DNA of 42,527 nucleotides from a virus, in IMG/VR virus record IMGVR_UViG_3300021425_000063, positions 1 to 42,527 of that record; one strand, given 5' to 3'. Made by a program: the position numbers and the translations under genes. Positions 7,616 through 14,513 of this stretch are shown in pieces (within the stretch, counting starts at the first letter, position 1; every line of letters begins with the position of its first letter). The notes under the pieces were generated by a model that was not told the DNA's origin, made no database searches, and worked only from the letters and a program-made list of their open reading frames with translations.

Positions 7616-7803
7616 CACTCACCTTCCTTTATCTGCTTATAGTCTTTTTCTATCTCTTCTAAATCATTATCCCAACCGAAACCGGTTAAATAAGTTTCTG
7701 GAATACAGCTTAAAATCTCCTCTACTAAACTAACAAGCGCCTTATGTTGGGTTTTTAGTCTGGCGTTATCTTCTTCCAACTGGTGCTTAAAATGAAAACT
7801 CAT
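7615..7803 (-). CDS. Hypothetical protein, 62 aa, shares N-terminus with neighbour
   Basis: MSFHFKHQLEEDNARLKTQH leads into a helix (HKALVSLVEEILSCIPETYL) typical of Ea22-like phage accessory proteins, and it ends YKQIKEGE. The first eight residues and about 25 bases of DNA are the same as in the next upstream gene, which suggests recombination or duplication. The IKEGE end is encoded by the next gene's ribosome binding site. Confidence 0.7.
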   Translation of the reverse strand: MSFHFKHQLEEDNARLKTQHKALVSLVEEILSCIPETYLTGFGWDNDLEEIEKDYKQIKEGE

Positions 7804-7991
7804 CTCTCCCCTCCTACAAGCTTAAGCCATTTATGAACATGTCCATCTTCATCAATCTCAAAATCTGGCGTAATGCTCAAACTGTATCCATCATGCACAT
7901 TCACAACAACCTCTCCACAAGCGTCATTAATCGCATCAATAAACTCAACCTTTTGTAAAATCCGGAACTGGTGTTTAAAATGAAAACTCAT
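7800..7991 (-). CDS. Hypothetical protein, 63 aa, shares N-terminus with neighbour
   Basis: MSFHFKHQFRILQKVEFIDA begins with the same eight residues as the following gene, then diverges completely into VVVNVHDGYSLSITPDFEID. GGAGAG precedes the ATG at 7991. The stop overlaps the next start (ATGA). No family recognised. Confidence 0.65.
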   Translation of the reverse strand: MSFHFKHQFRILQKVEFIDAINDACGEVVVNVHDGYSLSITPDFEIDEDGHVHKWLKLVGGER

Positions 7992-8015
7992 CACTTCTCT
8001 CCTTCTATATTTAAA

Positions 8016-8585
8016 TTACTGACCACAGTCACCGTCCTCGTTTAGTTCCTTTCTTTCTTCAGCGGTACAAAATTCATTGCATCTCAAAATATCCCCCACC
8101 AATTCAACCAGCACCTTGTTCTGGGCTTCGAGCTTAACAACGTCCTCATACCTGCACCAGTCACCATCACTAGATTTTAATGCACTTGGCGTCATATTTC
8201 CGTTTATTGATTTATATATTTCATACCTATTAATCCTCACTATACACTCAGGTATCACTATCCAGCCTTTAATTGCTTCATTACTTAGAGGATACCCGTT
8301 CGTATCCGTCCAATTATTATCTAAAGTATCTTTAGTGAACTCAACTACTTCAGGACCTGAGTCCTTGTCTACCAAGTACTTACCATCCTCTAGAGGTAGT
8401 CCTGACTGCCAAGAAAGCCTCTTCTCTAGTTCCTCTACATCCCGTAAGACCTCTCTGGAAACATAAGGACCTGCTCCGAAAGCGTTCAGAGTCTCTTGAA
8501 TAGACTTGTAGCCAGCACTACACCTACACAACAGCCCACCATTTCCCATAGAGTTACCTTTCTTACATATTTTACATTTAGGCAT
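8016..8585 (-). CDS. Ea22-like phage protein with N-terminal zinc ribbon, 189 aa
   Basis: Residues 1-25 carry CKIC and CRC pairs (MPKCKICKKGNSMGNGGLLC), a likely zinc ribbon. The middle, LEDGKYLVDKDSGPEVVEFT and EAIKGWIVIPE, resembles DUF551-type segments found in phage accessory proteins. The end has LEAQNKVLVELVGDILRC, the helix seen in Ea22/Ead-like proteins. The mosaic suggests domain shuffling. Function unknown. Confidence 0.65.
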   Translation of the reverse strand: MPKCKICKKGNSMGNGGLLCRCSAGYKSIQETLNAFGAGPYVSREVLRDVEELEKRLSWQSGLPLEDGKYLVDKDSGPEVVEFTKDTLDNNWTDTNGYPLSNEAIKGWIVIPECIVRINRYEIYKSINGNMTPSALKSSDGDWCRYEDVVKLEAQNKVLVELVGDILRCNEFCTAEERKELNEDGDCGQ

Positions 8586-8586
8586 G

Positions 8587-8751
8587 TTAGTTCTCCTTGT
8601 AGATAGTAATTATAGTTAATACTTTGTGAGGTTCTATTTCCAACGACGACTTAATTAGTGCAAGAGCCTGTTCTCTAGTACTGCAGGTATACGCATACGG
8701 GGCGATAGGCTCATCAACTAAGAGCTCCGCTACTTGGTATAATTTTCTCAT
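8587..8751 (-). CDS. Hypothetical protein, 54 aa
   Basis: MRKLYQVAELLVDEPIAPYA is a small frame that overlaps the upstream stop by ATGA and ends one base before the next gene, filling the gap exactly. It resembles small phage proteins with an EAL-like helix (STREQALALIKSSLE) between two strands. Coupling and perfect fit support that it is translated. The function is not known. Confidence 0.65.
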   Translation of the reverse strand: MRKLYQVAELLVDEPIAPYAYTCSTREQALALIKSSLEIEPHKVLTIITIYKEN

Positions 8752-9005
8752 ACTTCCTCCTCTACCATACCTAACAATAGTATAGTCATTATCTGATTAG
8801 TCTTCTGATTAGCGGTCTTTTTAGGATCTCGCTTTATATTCCCAATAATCTTAACATTGTTGGCGTAGTTCTTACGTGTGCTTTGAGGCAATCCTTCTGC
8901 CATAGACTTTAATAGATAGTCATAATCTGCTAGGTGCCTACAATTTTCAGGTTTCTGTATAATATATCTCTGCCTATCCTGTAGTACTTTTTCTACGTCA
9001 ATCAT
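8748..9005 (-). CDS. Hypothetical protein, 85 aa
   Basis: MIDVEKVLQDRQRYIIQKPE is followed by a basic stretch (KNYANNVKIIGNIKRDPKKT) and a hydrophobic end (IMTILLLGMVEEEV). No family recognised. The ATG overlaps by four bases the stop of an upstream open frame that has no start codon (9002-9232). GGAAGG lies nearby as a ribosome binding site. Confidence 0.65.
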   Translation of the reverse strand: MIDVEKVLQDRQRYIIQKPENCRHLADYDYLLKSMAEGLPQSTRKNYANNVKIIGNIKRDPKKTANQKTNQIMTILLLGMVEEEV

Positions 9006-9232
9006 AATAATGCCTTCCTTACTGAGTTTAAGTTTAAGAAACGATCTACTAAAGATAGAATTAGTTCGCCTCTATCCTTAGTGTACTTCATAATATCTAC
9101 TTGTTTGGACTTAGGGTCCCAACTTACAGACTGTAGGTGACAACGTAGTCTACCATGGTCAGTAAGTCCTGCCCAGAAGTTATACCTTGCTCCTTCTATA
9201 AGAATAACAGATGCAGTAAAAGATTTACCTTC
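9002..9232 (-). pseudogene. Open frame without start codon, probable truncated gene
   Basis: About 76 codons are open and read like a protein (EGKSFTASVILIEGARYNFW, then AGLTDHGRLRCHLQSVSWDP). They end at a TGA that overlaps the next ATG. There is no ATG, GTG or TTG near the 5' end, only two in-frame TAA codons just before it. A run of six A at the junction with the upstream 56-residue gene would allow a +1 shift to join the two frames. Either the 5' end was lost by recombination, or an unusual start or frameshift is used. An internal ATG would give only 29 residues. Confidence 0.45.
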
Positions 9233-9395
9233 CTTGATTTTTTATTAATGCTTTATTAGCAATATTCCTGTGCTTTTTTAAAGCTTCCATAGCGGCTTGT
9301 TTCGAATACCCTTCCAACTCATTAAAATCATAGGCTAATCGCAACACTTGATATAAATCTAAAATTACATAGTCTTTCTTTGTAAACTTACTCAT
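9225..9395 (-). CDS. Hypothetical protein, 56 aa
   Basis: MSKFTKKDYVILDLYQVLRL gives a small, mainly helical, basic protein ending NKALIKNQGR. It starts immediately after the YopX-like gene stops and overlaps the start-less frame downstream. No family recognised. It could be a DNA-binding accessory protein from its charge, but this is only a guess. Confidence 0.6.
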   Translation of the reverse strand: MSKFTKKDYVILDLYQVLRLAYDFNELEGYSKQAAMEALKKHRNIANKALIKNQGR

Positions 9396-9788
9396 CTAAA
9401 ATAGCTCCGGATTTTCGTGAATATTGCCGATTACTTCAACTGAGCTGGATAATTTTACATGAAATAACGGTGTTCCTATCTTATGCCCGTCTAGAGCAAT
9501 GCAGAATTGTCCATGTGAAAAGTAAATACTAGCGTAATCTACAGCACCCTTTTGGTGATGATCATTATGAAAAGCAATCATTTTTATTACATCACCGTCA
9601 TAGATCTCTTGACCACGTCTATCCTTAAGGCCAGTGTATTGCATAATCTCCCACGATGTAGGCCTTGGAGTGCCCCACTCGTCCCATGTCCAAGCCTTTC
9701 CATATCTGATATTAAAACAATCTTCAGTACGCATTTTATTAGCGTCATTATCCCAAGCTCTAAACTTAATCTCTCTGCTCATTTTCAT
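9396..9788 (-). CDS. YopX family protein
   Basis: The sequence REIKFRAWDNDANKM, then MQYTGLKDRRGQEIYDGDVI and VIGNIHENPELF at the end, is the standard pattern of the YopX family, common in phages and prophages. Length (130 residues) fits. The biochemical role of the family is not established. GGAGG precedes the ATG. It lies in the small-gene cassette array of the leftward block. Confidence 0.93.
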   Translation of the reverse strand: MKMSREIKFRAWDNDANKMRTEDCFNIRYGKAWTWDEWGTPRPTSWEIMQYTGLKDRRGQEIYDGDVIKMIAFHNDHHQKGAVDYASIYFSHGQFCIALDGHKIGTPLFHVKLSSSVEVIGNIHENPELF

Positions 9789-9789
9789 C

Positions 9790-10101
9790 TTACTCTTCCT
9801 CCAAACTATCTATCTTCTTAATTACTCTTTTAATACTGTCTCTCTGGGACACTGTTAGTCCTCTCCAATGGAAGCCCTCAGTCCTACTACTACACAGTCC
9901 TATAATATCGTCAATTACATCTTCTGCAGTCTCGTGTCTTCTCTTAGCCGACATAACTATAAGCCAAGCAAAGTCTACTTTTTTAATAAACTTTATTATA
10001 CGACCAGTTCCTCTAATAGTTAGTATTATTAAACTTGAAAGTAGTAATACTGATAAAGTAGCACCTAGGCAGTATATAAACAGTTCTATCGTCTCAATCA
10101 T
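9790..10101 (-). CDS. Membrane-anchored hypothetical protein, 103 aa
   Basis: Residues of about 6-30 (IELFIYCLGATLSVLLLSSL) form a membrane helix, followed by a basic cytoplasmic domain of about 70 residues ending VIKKIDSLEEE. No family recognised. The gene lies one base from the YopX-like gene and probably shares its transcript. Confidence 0.7.
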   Translation of the reverse strand: MIETIELFIYCLGATLSVLLLSSLIILTIRGTGRIIKFIKKVDFAWLIVMSAKRRHETAEDVIDDIIGLCSSRTEGFHWRGLTVSQRDSIKRVIKKIDSLEEE

Positions 10102-10108
10102 CTTACCC

Positions 10109-10288
10109 TTACTCCTCTTCTACAAAGGTCTCATCCTGACACTTCTGACAGAGTCCGGAGATTCTAAATTCCTTCTTGGACAGTTCGTCCTTAAATCCTT
10201 TCTTATCAGGATCTTTGCATCTACACTCAGGACATATGCCCTTTTCCTTTAGTTCTCTCATTTCCCACATTTTTTCTACTAAGTTCAT
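10109..10288 (-). CDS. Small zinc-ribbon protein, 59 aa
   Basis: MNLVEKMWEMRELKEKGICP contains the first cysteine pair (CPEC) and CQKC follows near the end, so one zinc site is likely. It fills the gap between two genes with its start two bases after the upstream stop. The role is unknown; several such ribbons occur in this block. Confidence 0.65.
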   Translation of the reverse strand: MNLVEKMWEMRELKEKGICPECRCKDPDKKGFKDELSKKEFRISGLCQKCQDETFVEEE

Positions 10289-10290
10289 AA

Positions 10291-10569
10291 CTAGTACCTC
10301 TTTGTTAAGTTAATATCTAATCCCTTCATGACCTTCCTAAGAGCAGTGTCTATGTGAGCATCCTGTAAATCTAGCCAACGTTCTTCTGCCCAGAAGGGAG
10401 TCTTCCAGAACAAGTCCCACCGGAAGCGTCTGTTAAGGTCTTTGACCCAATCCGAATTCACAAACTGACCTGTCTCGTACTTAGTGAGCAGGTGCTGCTT
10501 ACCAACAAGAGCTACTACCTTATTGATCTCTCTGGACAAGTCTTCAAAATCTACTTTTGACATTTTCAT
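10291..10569 (-). CDS. Hypothetical protein, 92 aa
   Basis: MKMSKVDFEDLSREINKVVA starts at the ATG preceded by GAGGTGG. A longer in-frame start at 10602 lies inside the upstream gene and has no site. The middle holds several tryptophans (DLFWKTPFWAEERWLDLQDA). The ATGA overlap with the upstream stop implies coupling. No family recognised. Confidence 0.7.
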   Translation of the reverse strand: MKMSKVDFEDLSREINKVVALVGKQHLLTKYETGQFVNSDWVKDLNRRFRWDLFWKTPFWAEERWLDLQDAHIDTALRKVMKGLDINLTKRY

Positions 10570-10775
10570 TTCACCACCTCGAACATAGTGGCCATAAGAC
10601 AAGACTTTCTATTAGAGAGGCTCTTTACATACTCTTCGGCCTTATCTGCACCAACTCTCTCAATTGCCTCATAACACATCTTGGTCTGTAGTTCAGTTAC
10701 TTCCTGTGATGTCATGTTCATAGTGAGCTCCTCTATCTGCTTATCTGCGTTTGCTTCTAGTTCTTCTCTAATCAT
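10566..10775 (-). CDS. Hypothetical helical protein, 69 aa
   Basis: MIREELEANADKQIEELTMN suggests an all-helical acidic protein. GGAGAG is close upstream of its ATG. It overlaps the following gene by four bases. Nothing indicates a function. Confidence 0.7.
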   Translation of the reverse strand: MIREELEANADKQIEELTMNMTSQEVTELQTKMCYEAIERVGADKAEEYVKSLSNRKSCLMATMFEVVK

Positions 10776-10786
10776 TCTTATCTCTC

Positions 10787-10981
10787 CTACATATAAGAGC
10801 TACAAAACTCTTCCAATTCTTTAAAACTTTCAGACTCCTCAACCATTAGCCTATGGTACTTCATGAACTTATCCTGAATCTCTCTAAGCCTATCGTACCT
10901 ATTAGACTCATTGATGTACTCGTTAGCCAGTTCATCAAAAGCTGACTCTAGTCCTTCTAAAATATCTTCTCTTTCCAACAT
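10787..10981 (-). CDS. Hypothetical helical protein, 64 aa
   Basis: MLEREDILEGLESAFDELAN is helical and acidic, similar in style but not clearly homologous to its downstream neighbour. AAGGAGAT precedes the ATG. It begins two bases after the SprT-like gene ends, in the same transcript. Confidence 0.7.
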   Translation of the reverse strand: MLEREDILEGLESAFDELANEYINESNRYDRLREIQDKFMKYHRLMVEESESFKELEEFCSSYM

Positions 10982-10983
10982 TC

Positions 10984-11493
10984 TTATCTCCTTTTAGCTT
11001 TAACTTTCTGTACGATAGCTTCCAAAGAAGCTAAGTCAATCCATTCTAGAGGTTTTTTACAACAATTCGACCTGTACCCCTGTAATTTGATTCTACGAAC
11101 GTGACGTTTTCCTACGATACTGCAGCACTCAGTACATACTATTCCGTATTTCATTGCAGGAAGGCCTTTCTTTTTAGACTTAGCCCTACCAGAGCCACCC
11201 ATTGACAGGAATATGTTCTTCCAGACTCTACAGTGTCCTAGACGACCTGTTCGACAGTAAGCTATGTAATGAGCGAGTTCATGTTTGATTGTGTCAACGA
11301 TGTCTTCTTCTGAGCCATTCTGGACAAAGTGTGACGATAGTTCGATCTCTCCATAGACGGAACAACGACCGAAAGATTTCTTAAGACGAGAATTAAAGGT
11401 AAGGTGAATCTTAGCAAATTCCTCTCTTGACAGGTCTGAACAAAATTCGTTCTTTAATGAGTTGTAGATCTTTCTGGCTTCTTGCTGTGTCAT
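10984..11493 (-). CDS. SprT-like zinc metalloprotease
   Basis: Residues 71-75 are HELAH, the HExxH zinc site, followed by a third ligand in GHCRVWKN (His at about 87). The C-terminal third has cysteine pairs (CTECC and NCCKKPLEW), the zinc ribbon usual in SprT-like proteins. Length (169) fits. Eukaryotic relatives such as Spartan digest proteins crosslinked to DNA. The phage role is not known, but protein-DNA adduct removal or protection of phage DNA is plausible. It is the first gene after the leader hairpin at 11505-11560. Confidence 0.9.
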   Translation of the reverse strand: MTQQEARKIYNSLKNEFCSDLSREEFAKIHLTFNSRLKKSFGRCSVYGEIELSSHFVQNGSEEDIVDTIKHELAHYIAYCRTGRLGHCRVWKNIFLSMGGSGRAKSKKKGLPAMKYGIVCTECCSIVGKRHVRRIKLQGYRSNCCKKPLEWIDLASLEAIVQKVKAKRR

Positions 11494-11504
11494 GTAATTT
11501 TCCT

Positions 11505-11560
11505 CGTTAATTTACCTTAAACTAGAGGCCCTTACGGAAAGGTCAAGCCCTTCCGCAAAG
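11505..11560 (-). promoter_or_regulatory. Leader hairpin and candidate promoter before the SprT-like gene
   Basis: On the leftward strand GCGGAAGGGCTTGACCTTTC folds as GGAAGG against CCTTTCC with a short loop. It is followed by TTAAGGTAAATTAA and the ribosome binding site. The latter resembles TTAAAGGTAACTTAA in the leaders at 4139 and 4802. No T run follows the hairpin, so it is more likely a processing or promoter-linked element than a simple terminator. Confidence 0.4.
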
Positions 11561-11564
11561 AAAA

Positions 11565-11948
11565 TTACTTTATTATTAGCTTATAGAAAATTTTACACAT
11601 TAGATCTTTAAGCATATGGTGTATTATATGCTCTATTACTTCTTCAGACTCTCTACTAGTTACCACATACTCAACAATATAATTAGAGTGTCCTTTTACC
11701 CCCACATTACATTCCATCCTTATCATATCATACTTCTGTAAGTGTAATTTAAGATTGTCTGATAGGTACTTAACGTTTACAGGGTTTTCTTTTGAAAAGT
11801 GTGTTACTATAAGATCGCCACTTAAGTGATCATAGTACCGTACGCAGATATCAAACTTATGCCTTTCTTCTTTGGCCTCCTTAAGTTCCTTCTGGAGCTC
11901 CTTAACCTGATGACTGAGGTCAGCCATTCTTCTATCGGAGTACATCAT
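11565..11948 (-). CDS. Hypothetical coiled-coil protein, 127 aa
   Basis: Starts MMYSDRRMADLSHQVKELQK with a coiled-coil first third, then a beta-rich part (VGVKGHSNYIVEYVVTSRES) and a C-terminal helix. AGGAAGGAGG precedes the ATG at 11948; an upstream in-frame start lies deep in the neighbouring gene. It overlaps that gene by 17 bases. No family recognised. Confidence 0.7.
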   Translation of the reverse strand: MMYSDRRMADLSHQVKELQKELKEAKEERHKFDICVRYYDHLSGDLIVTHFSKENPVNVKYLSDNLKLHLQKYDMIRMECNVGVKGHSNYIVEYVVTSRESEEVIEHIIHHMLKDLMCKIFYKLIIK

Positions 11949-12246
11949 CTTCCTCCTTCCTAGAAAAGTCCCAGACTTCTCCACTCTTGAATTTTATCTC
12001 GGTGCCTTCTAGAATAGCTTTCCTAACAGCCTCTTTAAAGCAACTATAAGACATACCTGCATCTCCTCTCTTTATACAACCTTCACATTTAAATACCCTT
12101 CCTAGATCTATGATTACTGTCCTTATGTAATCACTCATCTGTAAGTGATAATAGCCTCCGTCAGAATACTTGAATCTAAGGCCCTTCACGATCTCCGCTA
12201 ACGGGCCTACACCATGAGCTAGTTCTAACTCTTCTAGTCTATTCAC
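11932..12246 (-). CDS. Hypothetical protein, 104 aa
   Basis: Begins at GTG as MNRLEELELAHGVGPLAEIV, with GGAGAG upstream. The start lies within the last codons of the PspA-like gene. The middle has FKCEGCIKRGDAG, a lone cysteine pair. Longer in-frame starts fall inside the upstream gene. No family recognised; coupling to the PspA-like gene suggests a common unit. Confidence 0.65.
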   Translation of the reverse strand: MNRLEELELAHGVGPLAEIVKGLRFKYSDGGYYHLQMSDYIRTVIIDLGRVFKCEGCIKRGDAGMSYSCFKEAVRKAILEGTEIKFKSGEVWDFSRKEEDDVLR

Positions 12247-12919
12247 TTTTCTCTCCGAAGAACTTTTCGAACTCCTCGTCACTCTGATCGCTGTATTTTT
12301 CCAGAACGTCACCACCCTTAAGATCAGTATTTACTTTCTCGATAGCCAATGCCTCGATCTCTTCCTGACAAGTCTCGTCTGTAAGATCTGAAGCGAATAA
12401 TCCTTCCTCAAGAAGTTCGTCTTTAGCGATGTCCCTGCGGATAGTGTTAGCTGCTGATCGCAATTCTCTTCTTTTAGCGGAAGCTTCGAACTTATTTAAC
12501 TGCATTTGTCTGCCTGATAAAGAGTTCTTCATGGTCTGGTATAGTTCGTCGTTAGCTTTTATGTCTGCTCTCAGGGAGTCCATACTATCATAGGCTGCCT
12601 TGCTCATCTGGAAAGCTTCCAGAGAGTCCTGACGATTACCTTTCTCTTTAGCTACCTCTGCTACCTTGATAGCACGACTCTGTATCTGTTGTTGCTTAGA
12701 GTAAGCGTCCTTAAGTGTAGTAGTGTTGACTTCCAGTTCAGACAGCTTAAGTTTATAGGCCTTAATCTGGTCTCTCAGTCTTTCAATAGGATCTTTCTTG
12801 AACATCCCTCCTGACTTAACAACGTCCGCAACTTCCTTAGAAGTGCTTTTGATCTTGGTTAAAGTTTTCCTTACTCCGACCAAAGAGATAATTAGTATTA
12901 TAAGTATAATTAGTAACAT
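12239..12919 (-). CDS. PspA/IM30-like membrane-anchored coiled-coil protein
   Basis: Residues 1-18 (MLLIILIILIISLVGVRKTL) are a membrane helix. From DPIERLRDQIKAYKLKLSEL onward the protein is a long coiled coil with regularly placed Ala, Lys and Glu, as in PspA/IM30/ESCRT-III-like proteins, with a tail ending EKFFGEKSE. PspA proteins protect damaged inner membranes. A phage version could guard the membrane against stress or superinfection, but this is inference. It differs from host PspA by having a membrane helix in place of the amphipathic one. Other long coiled coils could look similar. Confidence 0.6.
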   Translation of the reverse strand: MLLIILIILIISLVGVRKTLTKIKSTSKEVADVVKSGGMFKKDPIERLRDQIKAYKLKLSELEVNTTTLKDAYSKQQQIQSRAIKVAEVAKEKGNRQDSLEAFQMSKAAYDSMDSLRADIKANDELYQTMKNSLSGRQMQLNKFEASAKRRELRSAANTIRRDIAKDELLEEGLFASDLTDETCQEEIEALAIEKVNTDLKGGDVLEKYSDQSDEEFEKFFGEKSE

Positions 12920-12947
12920 AATTTTTTCCTTTTATATCATTAAGTTC

Positions 12948-12976
12948 GCACGGTAACATAGTGTAAGCTACCGTGC
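12948..12976. other. Strong 8-bp hairpin between genes
   Basis: GCACGGTA (12948-12955) pairs perfectly with TACCGTGC (12969-12976) around a 13-base loop. There is no T run on either side, so it is not a standard terminator. An RNase III site or an mRNA-stabilising stem between two genes of the leftward transcript is possible. Confidence 0.5.
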
Positions 12977-12986
12977 AGTTAGTTGG

Positions 12987-13376
12987 TTACGCTCCGAAAG
13001 CCCGTTTAAACAGTCTACGCTTCTCGTGCTTAGAGACTTTAAGAGCCTTAAGAGAGTTAATAGCCTGCCATAGTTCTTTGGTGGTCTTGCGAGGATCTAA
13101 TATAGTACCGTCTGGCTTAGACCATCCCATACTCTTCATGAATCTTCTCATAGATCGATTCATAGTACCTGCTTCTACTGTGACTACGAACGACGACTCT
13201 ACAGCCTCATGAACCTCTGTACCTGTGATCTTGTTCTTTACTGCCTTAGCTACTTCTTTAATACTGGGTCTTGATTGCATTTCTTTTTCCTTTTTTATAA
13301 TTAGTTCTTCTGTTGTTAACTTAGATCTTTTACTGAACAGGTTTTTTACCCATTCCCATATACTACCTATACTCAT
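12987..13376 (-). CDS. Hypothetical basic protein, 129 aa
   Basis: MSIGSIWEWVKNLFSKRSKL opens with an amphipathic, tryptophan-containing helix that could touch the membrane. The rest is basic and helical and ends KHEKRRLFKRAFGA. It overlaps the upstream membrane-protein gene and precedes the PspA-like gene, so the three may act together at the membrane. No family recognised. Confidence 0.7.
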   Translation of the reverse strand: MSIGSIWEWVKNLFSKRSKLTTEELIIKKEKEMQSRPSIKEVAKAVKNKITGTEVHEAVESSFVVTVEAGTMNRSMRRFMKSMGWSKPDGTILDPRKTTKELWQAINSLKALKVSKHEKRRLFKRAFGA

Positions 13377-13584
13377 TATCGTTTTCCTGTTTTAAGTTAT
13401 TCCTTATAATACCTATAGTACTCCATATACTAATTAACATAGCTAACCACCAGAACAATGCCACCACTGACAGTAATGTCAAGTTCGTAATTCCTTCTTT
13501 TTTAGAAATACCCCTAAAGCTCCCACTACCAATAGAAGTTATCAGTAACCATACGAAGACAAAACCACATACTATCCAGTACAT
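13363..13584 (-). CDS. Small membrane protein with two predicted helices, 73 aa
   Basis: Two hydrophobic stretches (MYWIVCGFVFVWLLITSIGS and LTLLSVVALFWWLAMLISIW) with a basic loop between them predict a two-pass inner-membrane protein. The start lies one base from the stop of the repeat-protein gene. Size and topology fit small phage membrane proteins of many kinds; a holin is possible but nothing specific shows it. Confidence 0.7.
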   Translation of the reverse strand: MYWIVCGFVFVWLLITSIGSGSFRGISKKEGITNLTLLSVVALFWWLAMLISIWSTIGIIRNNLKQENDNEYR

Positions 13585-13585
13585 T

Positions 13586-14254
13586 TTAGTTACCTCCTAA
13601 AAGTTCTAGAAACTTATCTCTCTGCGCTTCTAGAGCAGCAGACCGAGCAGCAGACCGAGCAGCAGACCGAGCAGACTCAGCAGCAGACCGAGCAGCAGAC
13701 CGAGCAGCAGACCGAGCAGACTCAGCAGCAGACCAAGCAGACTCAGCAGCAGACTCAGCAGCAGACTCAGCAGCAGACCGAGCAGACTCAGCAGCAGACT
13801 CAGCAGCAGACTCAGCAGCAGACTCAGCAGCAGACCAAGCAGACCGAGCAGACCAAGCAGACCGAGCAGACCAAGCAGACTCAGCAGCAGACCAAGCAGA
13901 CCAAGCAGACTCAGCAGCAGACTCAAGTTCCTCTTTTGTAACAGTACCCCCCATGTACTGCTCTGTGCAATCAATACAATCTCGAACTCTTGTATCCTCT
14001 GGATACTCTGACTCATAATACTGCAATGATTGCCGAGCACACCAGATAGCAAATCTCCCATAGAAGTCTTTAGAGTCCTCTACGGTTGCTCTTAATGCCC
14101 ATATCGCATCCTCAATGCCATTTGACTCTACTACGTGCTTCAAGGATATTAAGTCAGTATCTTTATGACAATATGGCAAGGACTTTTTTAAAGCCCTGTA
14201 ACCTTCAGAACAGGCATTTTCTTCTTTACAAAGTTCAAGTGTCGTATGTAGCAT
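13586..14254 (-). CDS. Imm-5-like protein with Ser-Ala repeat tail
   Basis: The first 110 residues (ending TVTKEEL) match the pattern of the Imm-5 putative immunity family: GIEDAIWALRATVEDS, then FAIWCARQSL and YPEDTRVRDCID. Residues of about 112-207 are a tandem repeat of SA-A/E/W/R units (SAAESAWSARSAWSAAESAA), common in this family. The final 15 residues (LEAQRDKFLELLGGN) are ordinary. The family was first noted beside toxins, but many members lie alone in phages with no proven function. The DNA repeat predicts copy-number variation between relatives. Confidence 0.75.
   Translation of the reverse strand: MLHTTLELCKEENACSEGYRALKKSLPYCHKDTDLISLKHVVESNGIEDAIWALRATVEDSKDFYGRFAIWCARQSLQYYESEYPEDTRVRDCIDCTEQYMGGTVTKEELESAAESAWSAWSAAESAWSARSAWSARSAWSAAESAAESAAESAAESARSAAESAAESAAESAWSAAESARSAARSAARSAAESARSAARSAARSAALEAQRDKFLELLGGN
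13633..13921. repeat. Tandem GCAGCAGAC/GCAGACCGA-type coding repeat
   Basis: About 290 bp built from 9- and 15-bp units such as GCAGCAGACTCA and GCAGACCGA, all within the Imm-5-like gene. All units keep the reading frame. The antisense Leu-rich frame across it is only a shadow of the repeat. Confidence 0.9.
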
Positions 14255-14255
14255 T

Positions 14256-14510
14256 CTAATTACCTCTCATCATTTTCTTATGTTGCAGTAAACGCATATC
14301 GTTATCTATTTTCTTATTGTGCTGGGAGTTCAGTAGTCCGAATAAGATCCATATAGGAATCCACATACCAGCACTAACTACACTTAATATGAAGTGCGTT
14401 AAGTGGGAGGTTCTTTTGAACTCTCCTATCTTAATGAGTTCTTCGTCTTTATATTGATCAGGATTAGCTCCTTTGTTGAACTCTTCCTTTACACTGTCTA
14501 ACCATCCCAT
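14256..14510 (-). CDS. Small membrane protein, 84 aa
   Basis: MGWLDSVKEEFNKGANPDQY is followed by a hydrophobic segment (HFILSVVSAGMWIPIWILFG) and a basic tail. It is predicted to span the membrane once or as a hairpin. The stop-to-start distance to the next gene is one base. No family recognised. Confidence 0.7.
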   Translation of the reverse strand: MGWLDSVKEEFNKGANPDQYKDEELIKIGEFKRTSHLTHFILSVVSAGMWIPIWILFGLLNSQHNKKIDNDMRLLQHKKMMRGN

Positions 14511-14513
14511 CTT

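Noticed and set aside
13633-13921. CRISPR array
   Set aside because: The repeats are contiguous, 9-15 bp and coding in frame, with no unique spacers. The hexamer tracts at 28.1 and 28.6 kb fail for the same reasons.
13630-14061. Leu-rich frame over the repeat on the same strand
   Set aside because: It is a shifted frame of the Ser-Ala repeat; only the Imm-5-like frame has a ribosome binding site and a non-repetitive conserved domain.
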